Shown: one piece after another, positions 44,601-52,982 of the stretch | Numbering within the stretch: position 1 is the first letter of the stretch | Layout of the letters: each line of letters starts with the position of its first letter | DNA from: JADLGL01 sp963667605 | GTDB taxonomy: Bacteria; Pseudomonadota; Alphaproteobacteria; Rhizobiales; Kaistiaceae | Direction of reading: 5' to 3' | Assembly: GCA_963667605.2 (NCBI GenBank) | Contig: CAXXUZ010000003.1 | Coordinates: 1,674,001 to 1,738,000 of the forward strand | DNA: 64,000 bases | The notes under the pieces: model-generated | Databases searched by the model: none | What the model was told of the DNA's origin: nothing | What the model saw: the letters and a program-made list of their open reading frames with translations, nothing else | Made by a program: the position numbers and the translations under genes

Positions 44601-47244
44601 GAACGGCGCCAAGTTCCTGTGCTCGCTCGGATAGACTTGAGGTTACCTCGACGAGGCGGCCATCGACGATCGCGGTAATTTGTTGCTGGCCATTGGCGAA
44701 GGCCTCGGTCAATTGGCGGGTGCGGTCGATCAAGGTCTTGTTGATCTGCTTGGAGCGGGTATCGAGCGCGCCATCAATCCGCTCGGCATTGAGCTCCAAT
44801 GTCTCGCCGACGCTGTCGATCCGCGCCTGGATGCCGCTGCCGAAAGAATCGAGCCAGCTGGCAAAGGCGGCATCCAGTTCCGCGGTCTTCTCGCCGAGGC
44901 TGTCAACGATAGCGGGCCCGCGTTCTGTGATTACTTCGGCGATGGCATTGAAACGCTGGTCGAGGGTGCCCCGCAGCTCGGCAGTCTGATGGCTCAGCGC
45001 CTCGGTGAACTGGGTGCTGGCGTCGACCATGCGGTCGTGCACCGCCATGCCGTTGTGCTCGATCGAGGCGGCGATCTCCGTCCCGGAGCTGACAATCTTG
45101 TCATAGATCGCGACCGAGCGGGTCTCAATCGAATTGGCGACTTCCCGACCAGAGGCGATAATCTTGTCGTGGATAGCGCCGCCACGGGTTTCGATCATCT
45201 CGGCAAGCTGGCCGGTCGATTCGATAATCATGTCATGGAGTGCGGTGCCACGAGATTCGAGCGTGTCCGCGACTGAGCTGGTCGATTCGACGATCCGGGC
45301 ATGCACCTCATGGCCGGTTTCGGAGATGCGGTTGGCGATCTCGCCGCCCGACTCCATGATCAGCTCATTGATGGCGTTGGTCTTCAGCGCGATTGTGTCG
45401 GAGATCTCATTGCCCGATGCAATAATCGCCTCATTGATCTTGAGGCCGCGGGAAGCGATCGCCTTGGCGACTTCGCCGCCCACTGTCGCCAGCCGCGAAG
45501 TCAGCTCGGCGCTACGGGAATCGAAGGTCTCGTTCACGGCGGCGGCGACATTGTCGATGGTCTCGCGCAATGTCGAGGTGCGGGTTTCGATCAGATCGGC
45601 GATGGACTCGCCGGTCGAGCTCAGCTTGTCGGTGAGCTGCGAGCCATGAACGGAAATCGCCTCGAAGATCCGGTCGCCGGTCTTCGTCAGCCGATCGGCG
45701 AGTTCGCCGCCGCCGGACGTAATCGTCTCGGCGATGCCGGTGCCGGTTTCGTCAAGCTTCTCAGTGAGTTCCTGGCCGCGGAGAGTGAGGTCGACCAGGA
45801 GGGTCTCGACGCTGTTCTTAAGCGTCGCGTTCACGTCCTTGGCATGGACATAGATGGTTTCGGCGACCTGATTGCCGGTTTCGGAGATAGATTGGGTGAT
45901 ATCCATCGTCCGTTGGTCGAGGTTCTCGGTTACGTCGGCGCCGATCCGCGCCAGCGCGTCCGAAACCTCGCGGCCGCGATCGGCGACAGTGTCGGCCATC
46001 GACCGCCCGGTTGTCTCCAGAGTTTCGGTTATCTCGGTGCTGCGGTGGAGGAGGACGTCGGTGACCTCCGCGCTGGTGGCGGCCAAAGTCTGTGAGACGT
46101 CGGCGACGGTCGAACTCAGCCGTTTGACCAAATCCTTACCGCGCACATCGAGCTTGCCAAGCATTTCCTCGCCGACCAATCCGAGCGCGACCGAAATCTG
46201 CTCACCGCGTTCGGCCAGCTCTTCGGTGATACGGCCACCGGACTGGCCGACATTGTCGGCGATGGCTTCGGCGGCGACACGAAGATCCTCCGACAGCGAT
46301 TCCTGAGTGCGGACGATGGAAGTCCGAACTCGCTCCGAATTGACCAGGATCGCCTCGCGCTGACCGGCCAGATCGTCGATCAGGCTGCGCATGCGGATCT
46401 CATTGTCACTGTACGACCGCTCCAGGGCCGACACTTCGCTCTGCACCAGGAGTTCCAACTCGCCGGCGCGTGCGATCGCCCGCTCGATACCGTCTCCAAC
46501 CGCCGTGATCTCGCGACGGATCGCTTGGCTGACACTGACCACGGCATCGGAGGCAATATTCTCCGGCTCGGACAGATGGCTGACGACATTGTAGAGTGAG
46601 CGGCCGAGAATGCGCAGCTCCTGCGACCGCCAGGCGATAGAAGCGCCGGTCCAGATCAGCAACAGCGGCAAGACCAGGATCAGCAAGGCGCTGCCGAAAC
46701 TCGGGGCGCCGTCGATCCCGGCGCCGGCCGGGCTGAACACGTCCGCGCCATAGGTGGAGATCAGCACCGTCACGGCGCCGCCGATCCAGATTAGGCTCAC
46801 GATCATCGCGACCGGGTAGATCAGCCTTGACGGACGGCGATAGGCAACCGCCAAGCCTCGGCGATCGTCATTGGCGGCGTGACGCCCACCGGCGCGCCGC
46901 GAGGCTGTTCTTGGACGCGCTGGAGTCGGCTTTGCTTCATTGGCGGGTGTCGATGCGGCCGCTTTCGGGGCCTTGGCCTCCGGCGCTGCCTTCTTCACCG
47001 TCTCACGATCGTCGCCAGAACGAGCAGCTGCGGTGAGCCGCGAACGGGGGCTGGACGGCGTGGCGGGTCGTTTGCTCTCGGCGGAGGGTGCAGCGGCCGA
47101 TCGGCGGGAGGGAGCAGTGCCGGCGTCCCGACCGCGAGTCGTATCCGAGGAAGCTTCCTCGGCTTTGAAATCAGCTCTAAGGGCCTCTTCGACAGCCGAT
47201 ACGGCCGCCTCAGGGGAGTTCGTCGATCGTGGATTCGTCGCCAT
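41611..47244 (-). CDS. giant membrane-anchored coiled-coil repeat protein
   Basis: A 1877-residue protein. Residues 1-140 are basic and disordered; two membrane spans follow (about 141-163, LIYPVAMIVSLIWIGGAVTV, and 184-204, ALLILVLPLLLIWTGASIAW), so both ends face the same side, probably the cytoplasm. Residues about 210-1600 form a long helical rod of 22-residue units; for example ETRGGAIHDKIIASGREVAN then SI, ETRSVAIYDKIVSSGTEIAA then SI. A perfect 196-residue tandem duplication lies at about 1048-1439. After a disordered stretch a conserved C-terminal domain follows (AIDEKTSVEVWRRHNCGEKN to LSEVTKNGADTEAGDPYLV). Similar proteins in this class are often called apolipoprotein-like or kinesin-like. 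Upstream CtrA boxes suggest a polar or cell-cycle structural role; this is inference. Confidence 0.75.
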   Translation of the reverse strand: MATNPRSTNSPEAAVSAVEEALRADFKAEEASSDTTRGRDAGTAPSRRSAAAPSAESKRPATPSSPRSRLTAAARSGDDRETVKKAAPEAKAPKAAASTPANEAKPTPARPRTASRRAGGRHAANDDRRGLAVAYRRPSRLIYPVAMIVSLIWIGGAVTVLISTYGADVFSPAGAGIDGAPSFGSALLILVLPLLLIWTGASIAWRSQELRILGRSLYNVVSHLSEPENIASDAVVSVSQAIRREITAVGDGIERAIARAGELELLVQSEVSALERSYSDNEIRMRSLIDDLAGQREAILVNSERVRTSIVRTQESLSEDLRVAAEAIADNVGQSGGRITEELAERGEQISVALGLVGEEMLGKLDVRGKDLVKRLSSTVADVSQTLAATSAEVTDVLLHRSTEITETLETTGRSMADTVADRGREVSDALARIGADVTENLDQRTMDITQSISETGNQVAETIYVHAKDVNATLKNSVETLLVDLTLRGQELTEKLDETGTGIAETITSGGGELADRLTKTGDRIFEAISVHGSQLTDKLSSTGESIADLIETRTSTLRETIDNVAAAVNETFDSRSAELTSRLATVGGEVAKAIASRGLKINEAIIASGNEISDTIALKTNAINELIMESGGEIANRISETGHEVHARIVESTSSVADTLESRGTALHDMIIESTGQLAEMIETRGGAIHDKIIASGREVANSIETRSVAIYDKIVSSGTEIAASIEHNGMAVHDRMVDASTQFTEALSHQTAELRGTLDQRFNAIAEVITERGPAIVDSLGEKTAELDAAFASWLDSFGSGIQARIDSVGETLELNAERIDGALDTRSKQINKTLIDRTRQLTEAFANGQQQITAIVDGRLVEVTSSLSERAQELGAVLEQRFNSINYSLDEQAAQLAETFSRGREAFAGLVDGQMREVTTNLGERTSELANVLESGLNGIEQNLGRRADQLVERTQELSGLLNERVSVINASLGARAAEITDSLGTGAAKFEKVLNDRLAAIAETLSERSNQVAETIRASIDEATTRMVEDSSAVNELLRSAASEIAATLSTASSDIEEGLGGRAIAVTEAIEQRTREFNDVLRSRNIELANLLDNQGNTLLRTLEDRGSEITTRFLDVGDTILDLLSTKSAKIVEMVMSRSQEAVEALTQSGDAVSSSFAMTNNKLRSDVSDLVDQLAKSNDTLQSLLTKTSSNLTQIQGSLTERSDEFRQTIEGAVESTDKSSSALSYQVSLLRGVASEIAATLSTASSDIEEGLGGRAIAVTEAIEQRTREFNDVLRSRNIELANLLDNQGNTLLRTLEDRGSEITTRFLDVGDTILDLLSTKSAKIVEMVMSRSQEAVEALTQSGDAVSSSFAMTNNKLRSDVSDLVDQLAKSNDTLQSLLTKTSSNLTQIQGSLTERSDEFRQTIEGAVESTDKSSSALSYQVSLLRGVADDVMERVGSVADRFDIHSRSLSEAARNVSEANRQIESTIGERRQALEQLAQSLNQRSDAIEIMIKTFSETVEKALKNAEKRAATVSKSLGENASVASRAVVEQLEKVNFNTAEEGQKAAGAIEDASKSLSDQLGGAIKNATAQFAEATVDIRKVAKQMEEELRTTREELKKGVFQLPQETRDNADSMRKVVAEQIEALSELAKIVNRNGGSLGVARPDRSPSSEQRAPIAAAAASRPQPAASRSAAVMPKAPPKPMPSQTRRPASGSSKQQEVEARKSGKSGGKGWMSSLLRRASQEGEPTEGHDIAAVPGKSGGASQSTGNGGMATALGSLSADDLAKAIDEKTSVEVWRRHNCGEKNSFTRRLYTLQGQQTFDEIKAKYGKNKDFKSAVDRYVVDFERLLSEVTKNGADTEAGDPYLVSTKGKVYTMLAHASGRFD
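42929..44104. repeat. perfect 588-bp tandem duplication inside the giant gene
   Basis: Positions 42929-43516 and 43517-44104 read the same at every base compared, and three further bases match beyond the second copy. The unit is 588 bp, 196 codons, so the frame is kept. 196 is a whole number of heptads (28) but not of 22-residue units. No substitutions at synonymous sites implies a very recent event, or an assembly artefact. Confidence 0.95.
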
Positions 47245-47535
47245 TATTCCGCCTCACGCCCGCACTCAATACCGTTCCGGTCGCCGGTCGGGGATGGATG
47301 CCCACGGTTCGTTCGCGAGCAGGTGGGCCCAGTGAGTTCCGCCTTGACACCAGTCCCCTCGCGCCGGGCCGACCGCCGTCGGACCGTGGTGGCCTTACTT
47401 TTCGCCGCCACGTCTCAGTAATGGCACATTGACGCAACCGGAACAACAAACTCTTGTAATTCAGGGATTCTTCTGCCGAAAATTTGGCATGGTGAAACGG
47501 GCCAAAATGCGGCTATTGCATATCGAATCCCGACG

Positions 47536-47550
47536 TTAACGATATCTTAA
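47536..47550. promoter_or_regulatory. CtrA-binding box, full site
   Basis: TTAACGATATCTTAA is an exact TTAA-N7-TTAA, the consensus site of the cell-cycle regulator CtrA. It lies between the divergent giant coiled-coil gene (start 47244) and the Hpt gene (start 47648), about 110 bases before the latter. Confidence 0.7.
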
Positions 47551-47575
47551 GAATGTTGGCCTGATCGCCACAATG

Positions 47576-47583
47576 TTAACCAT
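47576..47583. promoter_or_regulatory. CtrA half site
   Basis: TTAACCAT matches the common CtrA half-site form, 25 bases from the full box and 65 bases before the Hpt start. Confidence 0.5.
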
Positions 47584-47647
47584 CGATTTGTCCGTTTCCG
47601 TCTAGTTTCACGCCACGGGCGGCCATTGGCAAAGCGGTGAAGATATT

Positions 47648-48019
47648 GTGTCTGCGGTATACGAGACGTCGAAGCTGGCGGACAGTCCGATCGATTTGGA
47701 GCATCTCAGGACAGTCACATTCCACGATACGGCGCTGGAACGGGAAGTGCTCGGCCTGTTCGGCGAACGTGCTTCGGCTTCGCTGGTTGCAATCCAAAAA
47801 GCCACGAGCACGCAAGAACTTGGCGACGCAGCCCACCGCCTGGTCGGCACGGCGCGGGCGATCGGGGCGAGGGAACTAGCTGCCGTTGCCGAACAGATCG
47901 AGGTGGCGGAAATGCTCACCATTGACGCGGCGGGTAGCCTGTCTGGGGCGATGGCGGCAGTGGTCGCCTTCTTGGAAAGCAGGTTGCGAGGCTTGCCAGA
48001 TCCTTCGGGCGCTGGCTAG
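47648..48019 (+). CDS. stand-alone Hpt phosphotransfer protein
   Basis: A 123-residue histidine phosphotransfer protein. The phosphorylated His is in DAAHRLVGTARAIGARELA, matching the HxxxGxAxxxGA pattern of Hpt four-helix bundles; the flanking helices (FHDTALEREVLGLFGERASA and SGAMAAVVAFLESRL) are present. It would pass phosphate between a hybrid kinase and a response regulator. The GTG at 47648 is the start. CtrA boxes upstream, and cckA in the same neighbourhood, suggest a link to cell-cycle phosphorelays, although it is not ChpT. Confidence 0.75.
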   Translation: MSAVYETSKLADSPIDLEHLRTVTFHDTALEREVLGLFGERASASLVAIQKATSTQELGDAAHRLVGTARAIGARELAAVAEQIEVAEMLTIDAAGSLSGAMAAVVAFLESRLRGLPDPSGAG

Positions 48020-48128
48020 CGCAATTCAAATCTCCTATATGGCGTCCGATCGGGCCGCATTTTGAGTTTTTGGGCTGGGTGGTTCTTCGCGCCTTCGCGG
48101 CATCATTGATTTCCTAGATAAGGTTGGA

Positions 48129-48449
48129 ATGCCTAAAATTACCTACATCACGTCGGATGAGACTGTTTACGAGGTGGATGCCGAAAACGGTGCCACGGTG
48201 ATGGAAGCAGCGATCCAGAATCAGGTGCCGGGGATCGAGGCCGAATGTGGTGGCGCGTGCGCCTGTGCCACCTGCCACGTCTATATCGAGCCGCCGTTCA
48301 TGGAGACCGTCGGCGACCCAGAGCCGATGGAGGAGGATATGCTCGATTTTGGCTATGACGTTCGGCCCAACTCGCGTCTGTCTTGTCAGATCCGGGTGTC
48401 GGACGAACTCGACGGCATGGTCGTTCGGGTCCCCTCACGGCAGGGATAG
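48129..48449 (+). CDS. adrenodoxin-type [2Fe-2S] ferredoxin
   Basis: A 106-residue ferredoxin. Cluster ligands are in ECGGACACATCHVY (Cys-x5-Cys-x2-Cys) and the late LSCQIRVSD. The acidic patch EPMEEDMLDFGYDVRPNSRL is typical of FdxB/FdxE-like vertebrate-type ferredoxins. It probably receives electrons from the reductase encoded next (134-base gap) and passes them to an unidentified enzyme. Confidence 0.9.
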   Translation: MPKITYITSDETVYEVDAENGATVMEAAIQNQVPGIEAECGGACACATCHVYIEPPFMETVGDPEPMEEDMLDFGYDVRPNSRLSCQIRVSDELDGMVVRVPSRQG

Positions 48450-48583
48450 GTTCGCTTTCCAGATATTTGATGCGGTTTTGTTCGCTACCGGGCCGGCAGG
48501 GCGCAACGGAGTTGCTTTGCAGCGCGCTCTTCAGTGGTTAAAAGCTTGCGCCCCATCAACCGATCAAACGGTGTGGCCCACTA

Positions 48584-49612
48584 ATGAGTGAACCAATTGA
48601 GACCGCTGTCCTGATCGTCGGGGCGGGGCCTGTCGGCTTGTTCGCTGTCTTCGAGCTCGGACTGCTCGACATCAAATGTCAGTTGGTCGACATTCTTGAC
48701 CGGCCCGGCGGACAGTGCGCCGAACTCTATCCCGAGAAGCCGATCTACGATATTCCCGGCCATTCGGAGATCAGCGCCCAGGGGCTCGTCGACCGGCTGA
48801 TGGAGCAGATCAAACCGTTCGAACCCGAGTTCCATTTCAGCCAAATTGTCGAGTCGCTGGAGCGGCTCCCGGACGGCCGCTTTGGTCTCACCACGGATGC
48901 CGGCACGACGTTCCGCTGCAAGGCCGTCGTGGTCGCCGCCGGTGGCGGATCGTTCCAGCCCAAGCGCCCGCCGATTCAGGGGATCGAACCTTTCGAGAGC
49001 GTGTCGGTGCACTATGCCGTCCGGCGGATGGAGGATTTCCGCGGCCATGATGTGCTGATTGTCGGAGGCGGCGATTCAGCGCTCGATTGGACTCTCAATC
49101 TGCAGCCCTTGGCCAAGAGTCTGACGCTGATCCATCGTCGTGACGAGTTTCGCGCATCGCCCGACAGCGTCAACAGAATGCGAGCGCTGGTCGCCGAGCA
49201 GAAGATGCAATTGGTGGTTGGCCAGGTGACGTCGCTTCAAGGCGAGGATGGGCAGGTCGAGAAAGTAATGGTCAAGGACCGCGATGGTCAGGAACTGGAG
49301 ATAGCGACTACGCGGGTCCTGCCGTTTTTCGGCCTGACCATGAAGCTCGGACCGGTCGCCAATTGGGGGATTAATCTTGAGCGCAATCTGATTCCGGTCG
49401 ACACTGCGAAGTTCCAGACCTCCGAGGAGGGGATTTTCGCGATCGGTGACATCAACACCTATCCAGGGAAAATCAAGCTGATTCTATGTGGCTTCCACGA
49501 AGCGGCGCTGATGTCCCAAGCAATCCACTATATTGTCTACCCGGATAAGCGACTGGTATTCCAGTACACGACGTCCTCGTCCTCGCTGCAAAAGAAGCTC
49601 GGAGTTGTCTAG
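48584..49612 (+). CDS. ferredoxin--NADP(+) reductase, thioredoxin-reductase-like
   Basis: A 342-residue two-domain flavoenzyme. The FAD site is VLIVGAGPVGLFAVFELG; the NADPH site is VLIVGGGDSALDWTLNL; the late FAD contact is EEGIFAIGDINTYPGKIKLI. It lacks the thioredoxin-reductase CxxC, which together with the C-terminal TSSSSLQKKLGVV marks it as the YumC-type ferredoxin reductase. It forms a natural pair with the ferredoxin just upstream. Confidence 0.9.
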   Translation: MSEPIETAVLIVGAGPVGLFAVFELGLLDIKCQLVDILDRPGGQCAELYPEKPIYDIPGHSEISAQGLVDRLMEQIKPFEPEFHFSQIVESLERLPDGRFGLTTDAGTTFRCKAVVVAAGGGSFQPKRPPIQGIEPFESVSVHYAVRRMEDFRGHDVLIVGGGDSALDWTLNLQPLAKSLTLIHRRDEFRASPDSVNRMRALVAEQKMQLVVGQVTSLQGEDGQVEKVMVKDRDGQELEIATTRVLPFFGLTMKLGPVANWGINLERNLIPVDTAKFQTSEEGIFAIGDINTYPGKIKLILCGFHEAALMSQAIHYIVYPDKRLVFQYTTSSSSLQKKLGVV

Positions 49613-49666
49613 AGCGGGCGGGCGAAGGACAGGGAACTCGTACCGAACGCCGCCGGCTCGACACGA

Positions 49667-50455
49667 CTAGATCCCGGCATACCATTCATAGCCATCGCCA
49701 TCCTCGTAGTAGCCGCCTTTACCTTCCCCGATATCGGCGAAGCTTGCCACGACTTCGATCCCGCGCAGGAATTTGGCGTGTTTGTAACCGAGCTGGCGCT
49801 CGACTCTGAGACGAAGCGGCGCGCCATGGCGGATCGGCAGAATCTCGTCATTGATCGCATGAGCGAGGATGGTTTGTGCATGGAGCGCATCCTCCATGCC
49901 GACGCTTTCATAGTAGTGGAGCCGGCCAAGCCTCGCCTGATTTAACTGATCCCAGCAATAGAACATCACATATCGAGCGCCGGGGAGGAGGCCGGCCATG
50001 TCGAGGACCGAGCTCAGCTGCGGGCCGGTCCATTTGCCGATTGAGCTCCAGCCCTCGACACAGTCATGGCGGGTGATCTGGGTGCGGGCCGGCAGTGCTC
50101 GAAGATCATCGAGAGACAGGCTCAGCGGCCGTTGCACCAAGCCGGAGATTTCGAGCCGGTAGTCAGCAAAACCGGCTGCCGCCATCCGATTGTATTCGGG
50201 GTCGTCGATCTCGGTGCTGCCATTGGCTCGGAAGTGGAGAGAAATGTCAGCCTCAGTGAATTCGCGAGCGAGGGTTTGGTCGCCCAGCACCAGACGCTGC
50301 GCCGCCTCCGTGAGCTTGTCGGTTTGATCGAGTACAGTGCGAAAGGTCGACGTCGGCGTGGACCAGCTATCGCAGCCGGCCAGCAGCAATCCGCTGGCGC
50401 CCCCTCCGGCCAGGGTCAGGAAGCGGCGGCGATTCACAAGCAAGCGCTGGCTCAT
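49667..50455 (-). CDS. Tat-exported molybdopterin oxidoreductase (sulfite-oxidase fold)
   Basis: A 262-residue periplasmic enzyme. A twin-arginine signal (NRRRFLTLAGGGASGLLLAG) with a Cys after it suggests Tat export and possible lipidation. The molybdenum-ligating Cys lies in ITRHDCVEGWSSIGKW, and PLRLRVERQLGYKHAKFLRG is the conserved C-terminal cofactor contact. It is of the MsrP/YedY-related class; the substrate is unknown. Its ATG overlaps the stop of the cytochrome b gene by four bases, so the two form one enzyme system. Confidence 0.85.
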   Translation of the reverse strand: MSQRLLVNRRRFLTLAGGGASGLLLAGCDSWSTPTSTFRTVLDQTDKLTEAAQRLVLGDQTLAREFTEADISLHFRANGSTEIDDPEYNRMAAAGFADYRLEISGLVQRPLSLSLDDLRALPARTQITRHDCVEGWSSIGKWTGPQLSSVLDMAGLLPGARYVMFYCWDQLNQARLGRLHYYESVGMEDALHAQTILAHAINDEILPIRHGAPLRLRVERQLGYKHAKFLRGIEVVASFADIGEGKGGYYEDGDGYEWYAGI

Positions 50456-51309
50456 TTCCGTGTTCCTTGCTTGATGGAAAAGCGGCCGGTGATCATCGAG
50501 CGGATATTGTTCCAGACCCCGGACACGATAACCATGATGATGTGCACGAGGGCGAACAGCACCACCAGGAAGGCCGAGATGAAGTGGAAGGTGCGGGCCG
50601 ATTGGCGGCCGCCGAACAGTTCAGGCAGCCACGGCGCGGCGGCGTTTATTCCCGGCGACATCGACAGACCGGTCATCACCATCACGATCAACGCCAGGAT
50701 GGCGATGATATAAGCGAGCTTCTGGATGATGTTGTAGCGGGTCGCTTCCTCGCCCCGGGGGAAGCGGAGGCGGAGATGATCCCACAGCGTTCCGCCGAAG
50801 CTCCGCCATTGGTCGCGGGAGGGCAGAAGATCGCGCCAGAAGTGCCGACCTGCCAAGCCGTAGACGACATAGACCAGGCCGTTGATGACGAAGATCCAGG
50901 CGAACAGGAAGTGCCACAGGCGACCAGCGGCGAGGTCGCGACCGCTCGGCAGCGTTAACCATGCTGGGAAAGCCCGGGCAGCGGGCTCGCCATTATGTTG
51001 CGAGAGGCCGAGAAATCCGGTGGTGTAGATGAAATCGCCGCCCATGATCTGGACCACGCCATCGCGCTCGCCATCGGCATTCCGGACGGCGCCGATAGAC
51101 AGGAAGGTGTCGATCGGCCGGTTCTGATCGTCGAAGGTCGAGGCCTCGCCCCAATAAAGATGCGGGTGGGCGTTGAAGATCTGCAGCCCGCTCATCAACA
51201 GAAACAGGATGCAGACGGCGTTGATCCAATGTGTGATCCGGACCACAAGAGCATGGCGATAGACCAGCTTCTTGGCGGCGTTCGGTGGCCGGGCGGCGAT
51301 TTCGCTCAT
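50452..51309 (-). CDS. cytochrome b561-type membrane partner
   Basis: A 285-residue di-haem membrane protein. Spans with haem-ligand candidates are VRITHWINAVCILFLLMSGL, LWHFLFAWIFVINGLVYVVY, LAYIIAILALIVMVMTGLSM and FHFISAFLVVLFALVHIIMV. A large loop sits between spans 1 and 2. It probably feeds electrons to or from the periplasmic molybdoenzyme encoded directly after it, with a four-base overlap. Confidence 0.85.
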   Translation of the reverse strand: MSEIAARPPNAAKKLVYRHALVVRITHWINAVCILFLLMSGLQIFNAHPHLYWGEASTFDDQNRPIDTFLSIGAVRNADGERDGVVQIMGGDFIYTTGFLGLSQHNGEPAARAFPAWLTLPSGRDLAAGRLWHFLFAWIFVINGLVYVVYGLAGRHFWRDLLPSRDQWRSFGGTLWDHLRLRFPRGEEATRYNIIQKLAYIIAILALIVMVMTGLSMSPGINAAAPWLPELFGGRQSARTFHFISAFLVVLFALVHIIMVIVSGVWNNIRSMITGRFSIKQGTRK

Positions 51310-51833
51310 TCGGTAAGCATTGCTTGCATGATCGGGGCGAGCCTAACCTAAAATGGCAGTCTCTGCGCGCCTGCAATTGGTCATTTCCACGTGAGCACAC
51401 GCTCAGCCCGGGTTGGCCGGTTCCGTTTTTTCGCCTTCATCGCGTCGTGTCAGCTCACCGATGATATCGGCTAGGCGGGGCGGTCGGGCGAACACGAAAG
51501 GGAGCGGGCGGCAGACATCGATCGCAGCAATGCCGACACGGGCGGTCAGAATGCCATTGATGACGCCCTCGCCGAGACGGGTGGAAATCTTCGCCGCGAC
51601 TCCATGGCCGAGGATTTGCTGAAGCAGCGATTCGCCGGCAGCCATTCCGCCGATGATGGCGAGATGGCTGATCGCCCGCCTGGTCAATCTAAGAAAGCCC
51701 AATATACCGGGCCGGCCCCCATAAAGCGTCTCCAACCGCCTAATCAATCGTAGGATCTCGGCGAGCACGAAAAGGACATCAACCAGCGCTCGGGGCGAAA
51801 TCGCGGTGACTAAAGACACTCGCTTCGCCGAGG

Positions 51834-52964
51834 CTAGTGGATGGAATCTAACGCTTGATGCCCGCGTCTGACAGCGGCGATGATTTTGTCGGGATCCTTT
51901 GTCCAGATGAAGGGCTGCGGATCGTTGTTGGTGTGTTCGAGGAAGCGGTTGATGGTGGCCTGGAGATCGACGATCGAGTGGAAGACGCCGCGCTTGAGAC
52001 GTTGCTTTGCGAGCTTTGCGAAGAAACCTTCGACGGCGTTGAGCCAGGAGCAGGATGTTGGGGTGAAGTGGAAGAAAAAGCGCGGATGGCGCGTAAGCCA
52101 CCCGCGGACCTTGGGATGCTTGTGGGCGGCGTAGTTGTCGAGGATCACATGGACCAGCTTTCCCGCGGGCACGTCGGCCTCGATGGCGTTGAGGAAGCGA
52201 ATGAACTCTTGGTGTCGATGGCGCTGCATGCACCGGCCGATGACACGCCCTTCGAGCACGTTCAGCGCGGCGAACAGCGTGGTCGTGCCGTGCCGCTTGT
52301 AGTCATGCGTCATCGTGCCCGCGCATCCCGTCTTCATCGGCAGCCCGGGTTGGGTGCGGTCGAGCGCCTGGATCTGGCTCTTCTCGTCAACCGACAGGAC
52401 AACGGCGTGCGCCGGCGGATCGACATAAAGGCCGACGATGTCCCGCAGCTTGGGAATGAACTCCGGGTCACGCGACAGCTTGAACTGCCGGACCCGGTGG
52501 GGCTGAAGCCCGTGCGCCCGCCAGATGCGCTGTACCGCGCTGACGCTGATGCCGACCGTCTTGGCCATCGCCGGCGCCGTCCAATGTGTCGCCTCGTGGC
52601 GCGGCGCACTCAGCGTCAGCGCGACGACGCGGTCAGCGATTTCCCGGCCGAGCGGCGGAACGCGCGAGGGTCGCGTCTTGTCCCGCAGCAACCCCTCGAC
52701 ACCCTCGTGCATGAAGCGCTCCTGCCAACGCCAAACCGCTGTCTTGCTCTTGCCGGTGCGGCGCATGATCTCGACCGTGCCGAGACCATCCCCGCTCAGA
52801 AGGACGATCCGTGCCCGCCACACGTGTTTCTGCCGGCTGTTCCGGTCCGCAACGACCGCTTCGAGACGAGCACGGTCGGCGGTACTCACATCGACGATGA
52901 TTCCTGGCCGCATGCGCCAGACTCGCACACAACGTGCCCGGCGAGAATCCCTCGCGGGATTCAA
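51834..52964 (-). CDS. IS630-family transposase
   Basis: A complete 376-residue transposase. A helix-turn-helix front (VEIMRRTGKSKTAVWRWQER) is followed by the DDE catalytic domain: the first Asp in VVLSVDEKSQIQALDRTQPG, the second in VHVILDNYAAHKHPKV, and the Glu in SCSWLNAVEGFFAKLAKQRL. No damage is seen, so it may be active. The start is TTG at 52964; an internal ATG opens MRPGIIVDVS. The TAG stop is completed by the duplicated target TA and the next host base. Confidence 0.9.
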   Translation of the reverse strand: MNPARDSRRARCVRVWRMRPGIIVDVSTADRARLEAVVADRNSRQKHVWRARIVLLSGDGLGTVEIMRRTGKSKTAVWRWQERFMHEGVEGLLRDKTRPSRVPPLGREIADRVVALTLSAPRHEATHWTAPAMAKTVGISVSAVQRIWRAHGLQPHRVRQFKLSRDPEFIPKLRDIVGLYVDPPAHAVVLSVDEKSQIQALDRTQPGLPMKTGCAGTMTHDYKRHGTTTLFAALNVLEGRVIGRCMQRHRHQEFIRFLNAIEADVPAGKLVHVILDNYAAHKHPKVRGWLTRHPRFFFHFTPTSCSWLNAVEGFFAKLAKQRLKRGVFHSIVDLQATINRFLEHTNNDPQPFIWTKDPDKIIAAVRRGHQALDSIH

Positions 52965-52982
52965 ACGTCAAATTTTATCCAC
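51837..52982 (-). mobile_element. IS630-family insertion sequence, complete
   Basis: A 1146-bp element with imperfect terminal inverted repeats (GTGGATGGAATCTAACGC on the left, GTGGATAAAATTTGACGT on the right; 23 of 30 terminal bases match). TA dinucleotides at 51835-51836 and 52983-52984 are the target duplication. The rebuilt target reads GCTAGC, containing the CTAG preferred by IS630. It sits inside the DUF697 gene. Confidence 0.9.
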
